NCBI GenBank assembly: GCA_947488345.1
Contig: CANKZQ010000004.1
Coordinates: 1-64,000 of the forward strand
DNA from: an uncultured Flavobacteriaceae bacterium
GTDB taxonomy: Bacteria > Bacteroidota > Bacteroidia > Flavobacteriales > Flavobacteriaceae
Direction of reading: 5' to 3'
DNA: 64,000 nt
This document shows, in pieces, positions 16,894 to 25,266 of this stretch. A program made the position numbers and the translations under genes. Numbering within the stretch: the stretch's first letter is position 1; every line of letters starts with the position of its first letter. Below the pieces are notes generated by a model, which had not been told where the DNA came from, did no database searches, and saw only the letters and a list, made by a program, of their open reading frames with translations.

Positions 16894-17802
16894 CTATTTC
16901 TTATTCCTGTAATTATCAAATATTTTCGTGCTTACCCAATAAATATCTTGGTTACTTGTATAGAATAAATAGTTGCCATCTTTTGAAACAAAAGGACAAA
17001 GTTCATGGCCCTTTGTATTGATACGATCTCCCATATTAATAGATGTAGACCAAGTTCCATTTTTTCGTTTAAAACTAATATATAAATCACCTCGACCGAG
17101 GCCATCTTTTCTTGTGGCACAAAAAATAATATATTTCTCATCAGGATCTATAAAAACGTCGGCCTCATAGGCCGGAGTATTAATAGAATCACTTAAACGA
17201 GTGGCTTGTTGAAACTTTCCGTTAACGACTTTCGAAGCATATATATCAAAGTTGTTTCCTAGTTTATTTGAAGAAAAATACATAGTGCCACTATTCGTAA
17301 ACGATATGTAATATTCACTGCTCTCAGAATTAATGTTTGTGCCAGCGTTCATGGGTTCTGACCATCCATTTGAGAGCCGTTTAACATACCAAATATCATA
17401 ATCCTCTTTCTTATTAAGTCCGTCTAATGATCTTTGAGATATAAAGTAAAGTCGTTGCTCATCTGGAGATAGAAAAGGGTCATTATACCCATATTTTTCA
17501 TGAGATAAAATGGTGCGAGGTTCACTCCAATGATCCCCAATTAGTTTGGAATATCTAATCTCTTCTTTTCCATTGACATTTACACCATAAAAGAACTCCG
17601 TTGCACTTTTATTAAAAACAGATCCAAACTCATATACTCCTTTTTTAGAAATTAAATTAGGGGCAAAGATTACTGGAGTAGTAGATGGAAGCCTTTGCTT
17701 TAAATAGTTGAGTTTTTCATTTGATTTCGTTTGTCCAAATAAACTAATTGCCATCAATAGACATAGAAATATACTAAATGATTTTATGTTTTTATAGTTC
17801 AT
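16894..17802 (-). CDS. Exported PD40/TolB-like propeller protein
   Basis: A 302-residue exported protein with a signal peptide ending MAISLFGQ and several WD40-like PD40 blades: DPFLSPDEQRLYFISQR, SNKLGNNFDIYAS, EADVFIDPDEKYIIFCA and CPFVSKDGNYLFYTSN. The pattern SPDE-x-LYF plus DIW/DIY is typical of Bacteroidota TolB-like proteins, often fused to OmpA domains; here the propeller stands alone. It is isolated on both sides by non-coding DNA (244 nt downstream, 215 nt upstream). Function unknown. Confidence 0.8.
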   Translation of the reverse strand: MNYKNIKSFSIFLCLLMAISLFGQTKSNEKLNYLKQRLPSTTPVIFAPNLISKKGVYEFGSVFNKSATEFFYGVNVNGKEEIRYSKLIGDHWSEPRTILSHEKYGYNDPFLSPDEQRLYFISQRSLDGLNKKEDYDIWYVKRLSNGWSEPMNAGTNINSESSEYYISFTNSGTMYFSSNKLGNNFDIYASKVVNGKFQQATRLSDSINTPAYEADVFIDPDEKYIIFCATRKDGLGRGDLYISFKRKNGTWSTSINMGDRINTKGHELCPFVSKDGNYLFYTSNQDIYWVSTKIFDNYRNKK

Positions 17803-17858
17803 GGTTCGTTATTTTTGATTGTTGTTTCTATTGATGTCTTGTATCTTTTTCTGAATTC

Positions 17859-17892
17859 ACTGAGTTTTATATAGAATCTGAGTTACACTCAG
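17859..17892. promoter_or_regulatory. Repeated ACTGAGT half-sites, possible operator
   Basis: ACTGAGTT (17859-17866) and TCTGAGTT (17877-17884) are direct repeats, and the second is part of a perfect inverted repeat CTGAGT-TAC-ACTCAG (17878-17892). They sit between divergent genes: 57 nt before the propeller gene at 17802 and about 125 nt before the DinB-like gene at 18018. The spacing of the two direct copies is 18 nt, near two helical turns. This suggests a protein-binding site; no regulator can be assigned. Confidence 0.35.
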
Positions 17893-18017
17893 TTTATAGA
17901 CCAAAATAATCATAAGAAGTTACATACAGATAGTGTTAAACCATATTTTTTATGCTTAATGAGAATAAAAGCAATGAAATCAAGTATATTTATTGACTAG
18001 AAATTAAACCAAAACAT

Positions 18018-18611
18018 ATGAAAACTATTCGTCTACTTTTTATTTTTCTTATTTCAATTAGCGCGAATGCTCAAGATGTAAAATCAGGACAGTTACCGTA
18101 TTATGAAATGCCTGAGACTTCAGAGAAATATACCGCTGGATCAACGGCAGCAAGAATGATTGATGGATTAGGATTCAGATATTATTGGGCAACGCAAGGG
18201 TTAAGGGCCGAAGATTTAAGTTATGAACCAGGAAACCGTGTGCGAAGTAGTTCACAAATTATTGATCATATTTATGACCTTTCGAAGGTCATCGTGAATG
18301 CCGCCACAAAAACTGTCAATGATCGTACGGTAGTCGAAAAAAAGAAACTAACCTTTGAAGAAAAAAGAAAAAGAACATTGGTTAATTTTCGAAAAGCAAG
18401 TGAAATAATAGGAGCAAGCGACGATTTATCTGCATTTACCATAGTTTTCAAAAGTGAAAATGGAGAACGTTCTTATCCTTTTTGGAACAATATTAATGGC
18501 CCAATTGCAGATGCTATTTGGCACGCCGGACAAGTAGCATTATTACGTCGAGCGTCTGGAAATCCGTTTAACGGAAAAGCTAATGTTTTTACAGGCAAAG
18601 TGAGTCCGTAA
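18018..18611 (+). CDS. Exported DinB-superfamily protein
   Basis: A 197-residue protein with a signal peptide (ends SISANAQ) and a four-helix DinB/YfiT-type fold. The first helix has ARMIDGLGFRYYWATQGL, the second RSSSQIIDHIYDLSKVI with a candidate metal-binding His, and the last IADAIWHAGQVALLRRASGNP with another His. DinB-fold enzymes are often metal-dependent thiol transferases in the cytosol; a secreted copy is less usual. A gap of 70 nt separates it from the YciI/sigma-factor pair on the same strand, and a shared transcript is possible. Confidence 0.72.
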   Translation: MKTIRLLFIFLISISANAQDVKSGQLPYYEMPETSEKYTAGSTAARMIDGLGFRYYWATQGLRAEDLSYEPGNRVRSSSQIIDHIYDLSKVIVNAATKTVNDRTVVEKKKLTFEEKRKRTLVNFRKASEIIGASDDLSAFTIVFKSENGERSYPFWNNINGPIADAIWHAGQVALLRRASGNPFNGKANVFTGKVSP

Positions 18612-18681
18612 TATTTTTTTAGAAAAGTGTCCAATTTGTTGGTATGGAATTGTTGTACTGATGAACATTAAAATTAAAACA

Positions 18682-19029
18682 ATGAAAAAATTTATTTTAT
18701 TATTACATGATGAGTTAGAGAAGGAGAGAGGCTATTCACCAGATGAAATGCAACAATTGATACAAGCCCATATGGGTTGGGTCGAAAAATTGACTAAAAA
18801 TGGTACTTTCCTTGGCGGAGATGGTTTGGTGCCAGATGGTAAGTTTATTACTGGTAAGGAAGGTTTGGTAAAAGACGGCCCGTATATAGAATCAAAGGAA
18901 ATCATTGGTGGGTATTATTTATTACAAGCAAACAGTTTAGAAGAAGTCACAGAAATCGCTAAAGAATGCCCATGTCATCTTTGGGGAGGTGTAACAGAAA
19001 TCCGACCTATTATGGATTATGAGTCGTAA
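18682..19029 (+). CDS. YciI/DGPF-family protein, partner of the ECF42-type sigma factor
   Basis: A protein of about 115 residues of the YCII-related/DGPF family. Reading from ATG 18682 gives MKKFILLLHDE; the in-frame ATG at 18661 would add seven residues that are not part of the fold, so I prefer the inner start. The motif VKDGPYIESKEIIGGYYLL is the diagnostic DGPF region, and the ending EIRPIMDY is typical. DGPF proteins are genetically linked to ECF42 sigma factors. Here the sigma gene overlaps it by 11 nt, so the pair is translationally coupled. The biochemical role is unresolved. Confidence 0.88.
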   Translation: MKKFILLLHDELEKERGYSPDEMQQLIQAHMGWVEKLTKNGTFLGGDGLVPDGKFITGKEGLVKDGPYIESKEIIGGYYLLQANSLEEVTEIAKECPCHLWGGVTEIRPIMDYES

Positions 19030-20242
19030 TGATGAACTAAATACCAATCAGTTTACCGAACACCTCTTTAGAGAATTCTATCAAGAGGTGTTTTCGTCTC
19101 TAGTCGTAAAGTTTGGGTCAAAACATGTTGACATTATAGAAGATGCTTTACAAGAAACGTTTTATAAAGCGCTCAAATCTTGGAAGTATAATGCATATCC
19201 GTCAAAACCAAAGGGTTGGTTGTTTACCGTGACTAAAAATCATGTGCTAAACAATCTTAAAAAGAATCAAAAAAATGTTTTCTTAAATGATGCTGACGCT
19301 GTTGGTGAGCTCTCTATTCCAAAAAAAGAAGACGCACAGTTACAATTGGTCTTAGCCTGCTCAAAACTAGATATAAAACAGCAAGCAAAAATAATTTTCA
19401 CATTGAAACATATCTGTGGTTTCGGAGTGCGTGAAATTGCAACTAGTTTACTGATTTCTGAAGAGAATGTCTACAAGAACTTACAACGTGCAAAACAAAA
19501 ACTCCAATTGATTCCGAAGGAATTTTTTCAGAGAGAGCATACCTTGGTACTATCTGACGAAGATCTTGAATACATCGAAACCATTATTTACTGTATGTTC
19601 AACGAAGGATATGATTCGATGAATAATACATCGAATACACCGATACACAAAGAAATTTGTTTCGAAGCCGTGCGTCTAGGACATCTATTGGAAAAAAAGA
19701 GTAAAAAAGAGCGTACCAGGCATATCTTGGCTTTATGTTATTTTCATATGGCGCGTTTTGAATCCAGAATAAATGACCAGCAGGAATTTGTCTCTTTGCG
19801 TACTCAAGATAGATCAAAATGGGATCAAGAACTCATTAAGCTCGGTTTTGCATATTTGGATAAGCCTTCAACTTTAAATCGATATTATCTAGAAGCATTG
19901 ATAGCTTCCATTCATTTAGGAGCGAAAACATTTTCTCAAACCAATTGGGAAGAAATCTTAACCCTCTATACTACGTTATTGCGAATTATTGATACACCGA
20001 TCATTCGTTTGAACAGGGCTATCTGCATGTTCGAATTGCATATGAATGATGCAGCAATAAAAGAACTAGAATCCCTCAAGCCCTTATTGGAAGATAGGTA
20101 TATCTATTATTCAGTAAGTATGGCCGAATACCTAGAAGATAAAGACGTTGAGTTGGCTAAATTCTGGTATCAAAAGTCACTCAAAACTACCAAGCAAAAA
20201 TTTAGAAAAGAATTGATAAAAAATAAGTTAAACAGGCTTTGA
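19019..20242 (+). CDS. ECF42-type RNA polymerase sigma factor with C-terminal TPR-like extension
   Basis: A 407-residue extracytoplasmic-function sigma factor. Region 2 lies at about 12-80 (IIEDALQETFYKALKSW, KGWLFTVTKNHVLNNLKK). Region 4 is at about 110-165 (ICGFGVREIATSLLISEENVYKNLQRAKQKL). A long helical C-terminal extension, about residues 175-407, carries TPR-like helices such as LIASIHLGA, RLNRAICMFELHMNDAAIKELE and FWYQKSLKTTKQKFRKELI. Known ECF42 proteins have this layout and sit next to DGPF genes; no anti-sigma factor is present, so the extension is thought to control activity. Its 3' end overlaps the convergent AlkD-like gene by 15 nt. Confidence 0.9.
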   Translation: MSRNDELNTNQFTEHLFREFYQEVFSSLVVKFGSKHVDIIEDALQETFYKALKSWKYNAYPSKPKGWLFTVTKNHVLNNLKKNQKNVFLNDADAVGELSIPKKEDAQLQLVLACSKLDIKQQAKIIFTLKHICGFGVREIATSLLISEENVYKNLQRAKQKLQLIPKEFFQREHTLVLSDEDLEYIETIIYCMFNEGYDSMNNTSNTPIHKEICFEAVRLGHLLEKKSKKERTRHILALCYFHMARFESRINDQQEFVSLRTQDRSKWDQELIKLGFAYLDKPSTLNRYYLEALIASIHLGAKTFSQTNWEEILTLYTTLLRIIDTPIIRLNRAICMFELHMNDAAIKELESLKPLLEDRYIYYSVSMAEYLEDKDVELAKFWYQKSLKTTKQKFRKELIKNKLNRL

Positions 20243-21007
20243 TACTATTTTTTTAGCCCAAGGATCTTGCGATTTTAGTAAATTTCGAAGGGCATGTTTG
20301 ATAATCCATTTTCTTTCTTTTGAAGCATTTTTTGACCATTTTTCAATCAAATTTTTACCAATTTCTAAATTATCTTTTAGGATATCATTGATACAATTTG
20401 CCACAGATTTTTGAACATACTTTGAGGAATCATCCTTAAGATTTTCTAGAATCGGAATTATGGGACGAGGATCTTCGATAAAGATCTGAAGTTTTGAAGC
20501 CCACGGTAATCTTGGTCTTATACCTTCACTAGATAGTCTTCGCACATGCTTATTTTCACTACGTGACCAAGTTTTAAGAATCTTTAAAGTTTTAGTTGGA
20601 TACTTTTCTAGAAATGGACGAATGGCATATTCACCAGTATTTCTTTTTGTAATCTCTTGAATAGCGGTCATCGAGATATCAAAATTGTCTAACCCATATT
20701 TTTCTACATATTTCGCAATCGGCATGATCCAGTAAAAGTTTGTAAACATACCGGTTTCTTCTGTATTTTCTGGACCTAAAATTTTGCGAAGTACGATGAC
20801 GTTTTTTTGATAATCTGTTCCTAGAATTTCATGAAATTGATCGGCAATGAATTCAACGCGATCTTTCAATTCCATTTCTGTAGTTTCAATATGAATGTTG
20901 TTAATAAAACGTTTTGAGTTAAAATCGGGTTTATGTATGGTAATTTTCTCGGCTAATAAGATAGCAAGTTCTTTATCAAACCAATATTTCAATTTTTTAA
21001 ATGCCAT
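20228..21007 (-). CDS. AlkD-like DNA alkylation repair HEAT protein
   Basis: A 259-residue all-helical HEAT-repeat protein of the COG4335 / AlkD-related group. Recognisable pieces include VEFIADQFHEILGTDYQ near residue 50, FLEKYPTKTLKILKTWSRSE, the conserved HVRRLSSEGIRPRLPW, and VQKSVANCINDILKD. AlkD-type enzymes are glycosylases or DNA-binding proteins acting on alkylated bases, and the activity of this subgroup is not proven. It begins a leftward cluster partner of the DUF4287/DUF5655 gene, separated by 26 nt. Its stop overlaps the convergent sigma-factor gene by 15 nt. Confidence 0.82.
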   Translation of the reverse strand: MAFKKLKYWFDKELAILLAEKITIHKPDFNSKRFINNIHIETTEMELKDRVEFIADQFHEILGTDYQKNVIVLRKILGPENTEETGMFTNFYWIMPIAKYVEKYGLDNFDISMTAIQEITKRNTGEYAIRPFLEKYPTKTLKILKTWSRSENKHVRRLSSEGIRPRLPWASKLQIFIEDPRPIIPILENLKDDSSKYVQKSVANCINDILKDNLEIGKNLIEKWSKNASKERKWIIKHALRNLLKSQDPWAKKIVSKPV

Positions 21008-21033
21008 ATATATCCCTTATAAAGACCTTTCCA

Positions 21034-21576
21034 TTACACAGACTTGTCGTATGCTTCTTTTATCCAAGAGATGACTTCGGGAGTAACATCATCAACAGAT
21101 GTTAATTGTACTCTATGTGTACACATTGCTCCAAAAGGTCCTGAGTTTTCTAACTTACCGGAGGTTGGTTTATCTTTTATTTTTAATCCAAGGTCGATTC
21201 GAGTTATGGTAGCCGGTTTTATTAGGGCAAATTGATGCTTTCGTATGATACTCACGCTCCCTTTTTTCGGTGTATTGGTAATGTCATTACCGAATGTTGC
21301 AATCTCTGAGACGAGCTTCTCATAGATAGGTTTTAGGAGCTCTTTCCCTTTATACTGATTGGTCAGTAAATCATCGGTATTAGTTTGATCGTTTTTTGAT
21401 AGCGACACAATGGTATTCGCAAAACCGTGTGTTACACCATGTTCTGTTTTTAAGAAGGTAACGGCTTGGCCATGTTTTTCAAATCCTTTAGCTTTTAGTA
21501 TAACTCCCCATTCAGCTAAAGATTTACCTGTTTTTGCAGGCATATTATCGATCATTGTTTGTAATGCTTTGTCCAT
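21034..21576 (-). CDS. DUF4287 plus DUF5655 protein
   Basis: A 180-residue cytosolic two-domain protein. Residues about 1-60 form the DUF4287 helical domain (TGKSLAEWGVILKAKG, HGVTHGFANTIV). Residues about 70-180 form a DUF5655 domain with LKPIYEKLVSEIATFG, KHQFALIKPATITRIDLGLK and CTHRVQL. Both domains are of unknown function and often occur together in bacteria. It lies between an SRPBCC gene (2 nt upstream) and an AlkD-like gene, implying a leftward transcript of three genes. Confidence 0.85.
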   Translation of the reverse strand: MDKALQTMIDNMPAKTGKSLAEWGVILKAKGFEKHGQAVTFLKTEHGVTHGFANTIVSLSKNDQTNTDDLLTNQYKGKELLKPIYEKLVSEIATFGNDITNTPKKGSVSIIRKHQFALIKPATITRIDLGLKIKDKPTSGKLENSGPFGAMCTHRVQLTSVDDVTPEVISWIKEAYDKSV

Positions 21577-21578
21577 AA

Positions 21579-22163
21579 TTAATAGTTTACACTAGGTTTT
21601 CCTGTTTCTAAATATGAAATTAAATTGATATAACTCATCTTATTCCCTTTGATGAAAAATTGCATCAAAGATCTATACTTTTCGGTATTCCTATACCCAA
21701 TTCCATACGAAGTAACTTTTGTACGATTAGATCCTAAGTCTTCGAAATACACTAAATTATATAAATTTTTTTCATCAGCTTTCATAAACTTGGGGAAATT
21801 TTTGGTCAATTCGGCTTGTAAGGTGAGCAATTTTTTTGGAACATAATTCTTTACATGTAACACAATAGTCGAGCTATCACCAATGTGACCGTTTTTGTTA
21901 TAATTGGTACGTATTAAACCACCGTTTTTTAAGTTTACTTCTGCGAGTGCAGTGGCCCAACTTTCCCAACCCTTTTTTGTTGTATAGGCATTCCAAACAG
22001 AATCGACAGAAACATTGATATTGAATTCTTGAATCAATACCAATTCATTAATAGATGATGAATCAATTCTTGAGGTGATTCTTTTTTCTAATGCTTGTTC
22101 GTTTTGCCCATAACTTATTTGTATAAAAAATAAGAATAGGATAAGTAGGGGTTTTATGTTCAT
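21579..22163 (-). CDS. Exported SRPBCC (START-like) protein
   Basis: A 194-residue protein with a signal peptide ending ISYGQ and an SRPBCC/AHSA1-like ligand-binding fold. The characteristic start is FNINVSVDSVWNAYTTKKGWESW near residues 48-70, followed by the extended region VPKKLLTLQAELTKNFPKF and a C-terminal helix SLMQFFIKGNKMSYINLISYLE. Cytosolic relatives bind hydrophobic ligands; export of this copy suggests a periplasmic ligand. The DUF4287/DUF5655 gene follows 2 nt downstream. Confidence 0.8.
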   Translation of the reverse strand: MNIKPLLILFLFFIQISYGQNEQALEKRITSRIDSSSINELVLIQEFNINVSVDSVWNAYTTKKGWESWATALAEVNLKNGGLIRTNYNKNGHIGDSSTIVLHVKNYVPKKLLTLQAELTKNFPKFMKADEKNLYNLVYFEDLGSNRTKVTSYGIGYRNTEKYRSLMQFFIKGNKMSYINLISYLETGKPSVNY

Positions 22164-22229
22164 GACAATAAGATTGATTCTACAATAGTACGAAAGGAGT
22201 TTAAAAAATGATAGAAGAAAATGAACCTC

Positions 22230-23048
22230 TTAATCTAATGGGAAAAAATTCGGTTCGTCTTTATTGAAATCATTATTGATAAATTCTTGAGGGTTGAAAC
22301 CCGAAAATTCTTTAAACTCTTTAATAAAATGTGATTGATCGGCATATCCACATGTATAGGCTATTTGAGACCATTCTATCGATTGCTTGCCTTGCATTTG
22401 GTGCAAAATTTCATTGAACCTAAAAATACGTTGAAAATTTTTCGGCGTTAATCCAAAGTACTTCTTAAACTGGTTAATAAGATGTTTTTGCGTTTTGGAA
22501 TAAGCAGCGACTGCATCTTGATATTTGTCAATTCCTTGAACAGCGATTGTATTAAATATTTCTAATAATTCTTTGTCAGGACCATTTTCTTTGTGCCGAT
22601 TAACTAACCAATTTTCTGCAAGTATAAATTTGTCTTGAGATGTAGATGTACGCAATAGTCTTTCATGAAGTTCCAATATTTCATTTCCCAATACTTTTTC
22701 AGCATCGATGACTTTATTATTTAACGTATGGATAGGTATATGTAGAAATGGATGGGCTCCAGTTGGTTTGAATTGAATCACGAACATTTCTGAATTTTGA
22801 GGCGCCGAAATTGACAAGTAATTTTTATGGATTCCTGAAATCCATACCTTTGAATAGGTGCCATTGGAAATTAAAGTTTCATTATCAAATGTGTGTCTTT
22901 CAATACCATCTAGCTCAAATAAAATAAAAAGATGACCAGTAGGAACTACACGTTCAATTGAATGATCAGGCATGAATCCTTTGAAGTGAAATACCGACTC
23001 AATATATTGATTTAAAGGGTTTTGAAGTGTGTAATTTTCGAAAATCAT
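22230..23048 (-). CDS. AraC-family transcriptional regulator
   Basis: A 272-residue one-component regulator. The N-terminal effector domain (about 1-145) begins LNQYIESVFHFKGF and contains RVVPTGHLFILFEL, as in the DUF6597-type N-terminal domains. The C-terminal AraC helix-turn-helix pair is at about 165-260, with PKNFQRIFRFNEIL and the conserved IAYTCGYADQSHFIKEFKEFSGFNPQEF. Its start codon overlaps the stop of the membrane protein gene (TAATG), so both are on one transcript. It may control the surrounding leftward genes or the membrane protein itself. Confidence 0.9.
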   Translation of the reverse strand: MIFENYTLQNPLNQYIESVFHFKGFMPDHSIERVVPTGHLFILFELDGIERHTFDNETLISNGTYSKVWISGIHKNYLSISAPQNSEMFVIQFKPTGAHPFLHIPIHTLNNKVIDAEKVLGNEILELHERLLRTSTSQDKFILAENWLVNRHKENGPDKELLEIFNTIAVQGIDKYQDAVAAYSKTQKHLINQFKKYFGLTPKNFQRIFRFNEILHQMQGKQSIEWSQIAYTCGYADQSHFIKEFKEFSGFNPQEFINNDFNKDEPNFFPLD

Positions 23049-24064
23049 TAGTTGATGAGGTTCTCAAGTTGATTACAAAACGTTTGCTTCTCATCCAAAA
23101 ACAACGCTATTTTCTGAAATTTTTTGCGAATGCCGTATATCCCCATTAACGTATACTCCTTTTTTAAATGAACGATGATATTATGCCCTTCCGAATCACC
23201 TAAAAATGATAGGTAGGTGATCTCTTTATCTTGTTTATCAATAGATTGAGATGATATTTCAACTCGGTCGATATCACATATATCAATATCAACTTCTCCC
23301 ATAATTCCATAACGCAATTTTAATACATCTGAATTGATTACAATGGGCCTTTTGCTTAGAGATTTTAAAAAACCAAAGATTTGAAAACCAGAGTAGATAC
23401 TAAGCCCAGTGAGTATCCAGGCTGCAATTGTACTCCACTTATATAGCAGAGCATGAAAAGCTACTGTTTCAATGGCAATTAAAAAAATAATGGCGACGAA
23501 AAGTGTTTGACTTCCTGTCTTTTTATGATAGGTGAATTCATTTTCTTTGAATTTCATTTTTTTCCAATGTATAAAACCATAATACAGTGTTAGTATTTCT
23601 ATAGAGAGAAAACCAGCTACTTTTTTTGGGAATACATCGGTACAAGTCTCGCGAATAATAGCGACTATATCAACCGATTGCCCTTTCTTTTCTTTATAAA
23701 TTTTTACCGCTTTGCGTATGTTTAAAATAATTAGTGTAGCAACTCCAATCTCAACAATGGGAACGACCCATGTTTTAATACTGCTCAATAATCCTTGTTG
23801 TTCTTGCGGAATTACAAAAGAGGCGATTACGATGCCTATAATAAAAAAAGGAACTACTGTTTTTTTATTGATAGTGGTTTTTCGAATGAGAAAATAATAC
23901 ACAAGAGGCACGGTAAATACAAAATCTAAGGTGGTGGCCATAGACATTAATGAAGTATGTAACCTCAATGTTTCGAAGTAGCTTAAGAGTATTAAGGAAA
24001 TTAGTAAAGCGAATGGAATTCCAAAGATGATTACATAATTAGTCTTGTTTTTTATATAATTCAT
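23048..24064 (-). CDS. Unknown polytopic membrane protein
   Basis: A 338-residue protein I cannot assign to a functional family. About seven hydrophobic segments are seen (for example IIFGIPFALLISLILLSYF, VVPFFIIGIVIASFVIP, LFVAIIFLIAIETVAFHALL, AAWILTGLSIYSGFQIFGFL). A soluble C-terminal domain (about 240-338) looks like a small beta-rich module: VLKLRYGIMGEVDIDICDIDRVEIS. Similar Bacteroidota proteins sometimes carry a carotene-monooxygenase label that nothing here supports. It is translationally coupled to the AraC regulator, so a sensing or regulated role is plausible. Confidence 0.7.
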   Translation of the reverse strand: MNYIKNKTNYVIIFGIPFALLISLILLSYFETLRLHTSLMSMATTLDFVFTVPLVYYFLIRKTTINKKTVVPFFIIGIVIASFVIPQEQQGLLSSIKTWVVPIVEIGVATLIILNIRKAVKIYKEKKGQSVDIVAIIRETCTDVFPKKVAGFLSIEILTLYYGFIHWKKMKFKENEFTYHKKTGSQTLFVAIIFLIAIETVAFHALLYKWSTIAAWILTGLSIYSGFQIFGFLKSLSKRPIVINSDVLKLRYGIMGEVDIDICDIDRVEISSQSIDKQDKEITYLSFLGDSEGHNIIVHLKKEYTLMGIYGIRKKFQKIALFLDEKQTFCNQLENLIN

Positions 24065-24174
24065 GTCTTATATAGTTTAATGAATCTATAAGTGTCATCT
24101 CAACACTTTAGGGATTAATTCCCTTATAAAGTTAGTCTTTTTTTGGCATTGTTCTTGTCAATTTTCGCTCTTTT

Positions 24175-24642
24175 TTACGGTGAATTTTTGACAATGTCTC
24201 TTGGTTTTGTGATACCCATTTTTAATTTTTCAGCAAAACTTAAAGATTTTTCAATTCGCTTATCAGTAGATTTTATTTTGGCAATCAGATGTATAATACC
24301 TCTTTGATTACCAGGCTTTAAGCTGTTAAATACTTGAAGGGCGTGTTTGTCTGTCTTCAGTACTTCTTCGAATTCTTCTGGTAATTCGAACTGATATTTT
24401 GTAGTGTCCTTTTTATAGACTAATGATATTATTTTCCCTGGATGTAGATGTAGTTCTTTAACAATACTCTTGTTAATGTAAATGTAATTTCCTTTTGTCT
24501 TACTAAAATTAAAAGCACAATGAAAATCAATACTATTATTGATGGTGCAAATGACTCTCTTGCTATCAAAACTTTCAACAACGTCTTGTGGTACTAATGC
24601 ATAGTGCATACCGTTTGATGATTTTTTGAGTGTAGTTTCCAT
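24175..24642 (-). CDS. DUF1905/YdeI-type small protein
   Basis: A 155-residue cytosolic protein. The N-terminal beta-rich half (about 1-100) looks like a DUF1905 barrel, with KRVICTINNSIDFHCAF and YIYINKSIVKELHLHPGKII. The C-terminal half has PEEFEEVLKTDKHALQVFNSLKPGNQRGIIHLI, the YdeI/OmpD-associated helical signature with a conserved KPGNQ-type loop. Function is unknown. The GNAT gene ends 18 nt upstream of its start, so they are probably co-transcribed. It is a distant relative of the protein at 13923. Confidence 0.82.
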   Translation of the reverse strand: METTLKKSSNGMHYALVPQDVVESFDSKRVICTINNSIDFHCAFNFSKTKGNYIYINKSIVKELHLHPGKIISLVYKKDTTKYQFELPEEFEEVLKTDKHALQVFNSLKPGNQRGIIHLIAKIKSTDKRIEKSLSFAEKLKMGITKPRDIVKNSP

Positions 24643-24660
24643 TATACAGAATTAGGTAAC

Positions 24661-25251
24661 CTAATCTTTCAGGTAATGTAGTAACTTTTCTTTGACACTC
24701 TTCCATTCTTCACGTGTAATAGAATACACCACTGAATCACGCAGGCTTCCATCAGCACTGATACGATGATTTCTTAAAATCCCATCCTGTTTCGCTCCTA
24801 GACGCTGAATGGCATTTTTTGAAGCCTCATTATTGATATGTGTCCTAAATTCGACCGCGATACAATTTAAAACTTCGAAAGCATGTTGTAACAATAATAA
24901 TTTACATTCGGTATTGACTCCAGTCCGTTGATACGATTTTGCGTACCAAGTATAGCCTATTTCTAATCGCCTATGATCGGGAGTGGCATTACAATATCGT
25001 GTAGACCCAATAATAGTATCAGTATGCTTATCTATTATAACAAAAGGCAATCCATTACCAGTTGCTTGTTCATCTAAGGCAAATTTAATATAGTTGTCGA
25101 TCGTACTGGTTGAAGGTACCGAAGTAACGTTCAAATTCCATAGTTCACCATCAGAAGCTGCGTGTACCATATCTTCAGCATGACTAGCTTGCATTGGTAT
25201 TAAGTGTACTTGCTCACCAATCAATTCAGTTTTCTCTAACCATTTTTTCAT
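24661..25251 (-). CDS. GNAT-family N-acetyltransferase (RimJ/RimL-like)
   Basis: A 196-residue GNAT-fold enzyme that transfers acetyl from acetyl-CoA to an amine. Core features are the N-terminal LEKTELIGEQVHLIPMQ, the strand GSTRYCNATPDHRRLEIGYTWY, the acetyl-CoA loop region SYQRTGVNTECKLLLLQHAFE and the RVEF-like strand CIAVEFRTHINNEASKNAIQRLGA. This layout matches RimJ/RimL-type acetyltransferases that modify protein N-termini or small amines. The substrate cannot be inferred. It lies between the propeller-amidohydrolase (15 nt) and the DUF1905-type gene on the same strand. Confidence 0.88.
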   Translation of the reverse strand: MKKWLEKTELIGEQVHLIPMQASHAEDMVHAASDGELWNLNVTSVPSTSTIDNYIKFALDEQATGNGLPFVIIDKHTDTIIGSTRYCNATPDHRRLEIGYTWYAKSYQRTGVNTECKLLLLQHAFEVLNCIAVEFRTHINNEASKNAIQRLGAKQDGILRNHRISADGSLRDSVVYSITREEWKSVKEKLLHYLKD

Positions 25252-25266
25252 GTATGCTATTAATCA

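Noticed and set aside
23048-24064. Carotene monooxygenase function for the polytopic protein
   Set aside because: No catalytic His/Fe motifs of carotenoid oxygenases are visible; I keep it as unknown.
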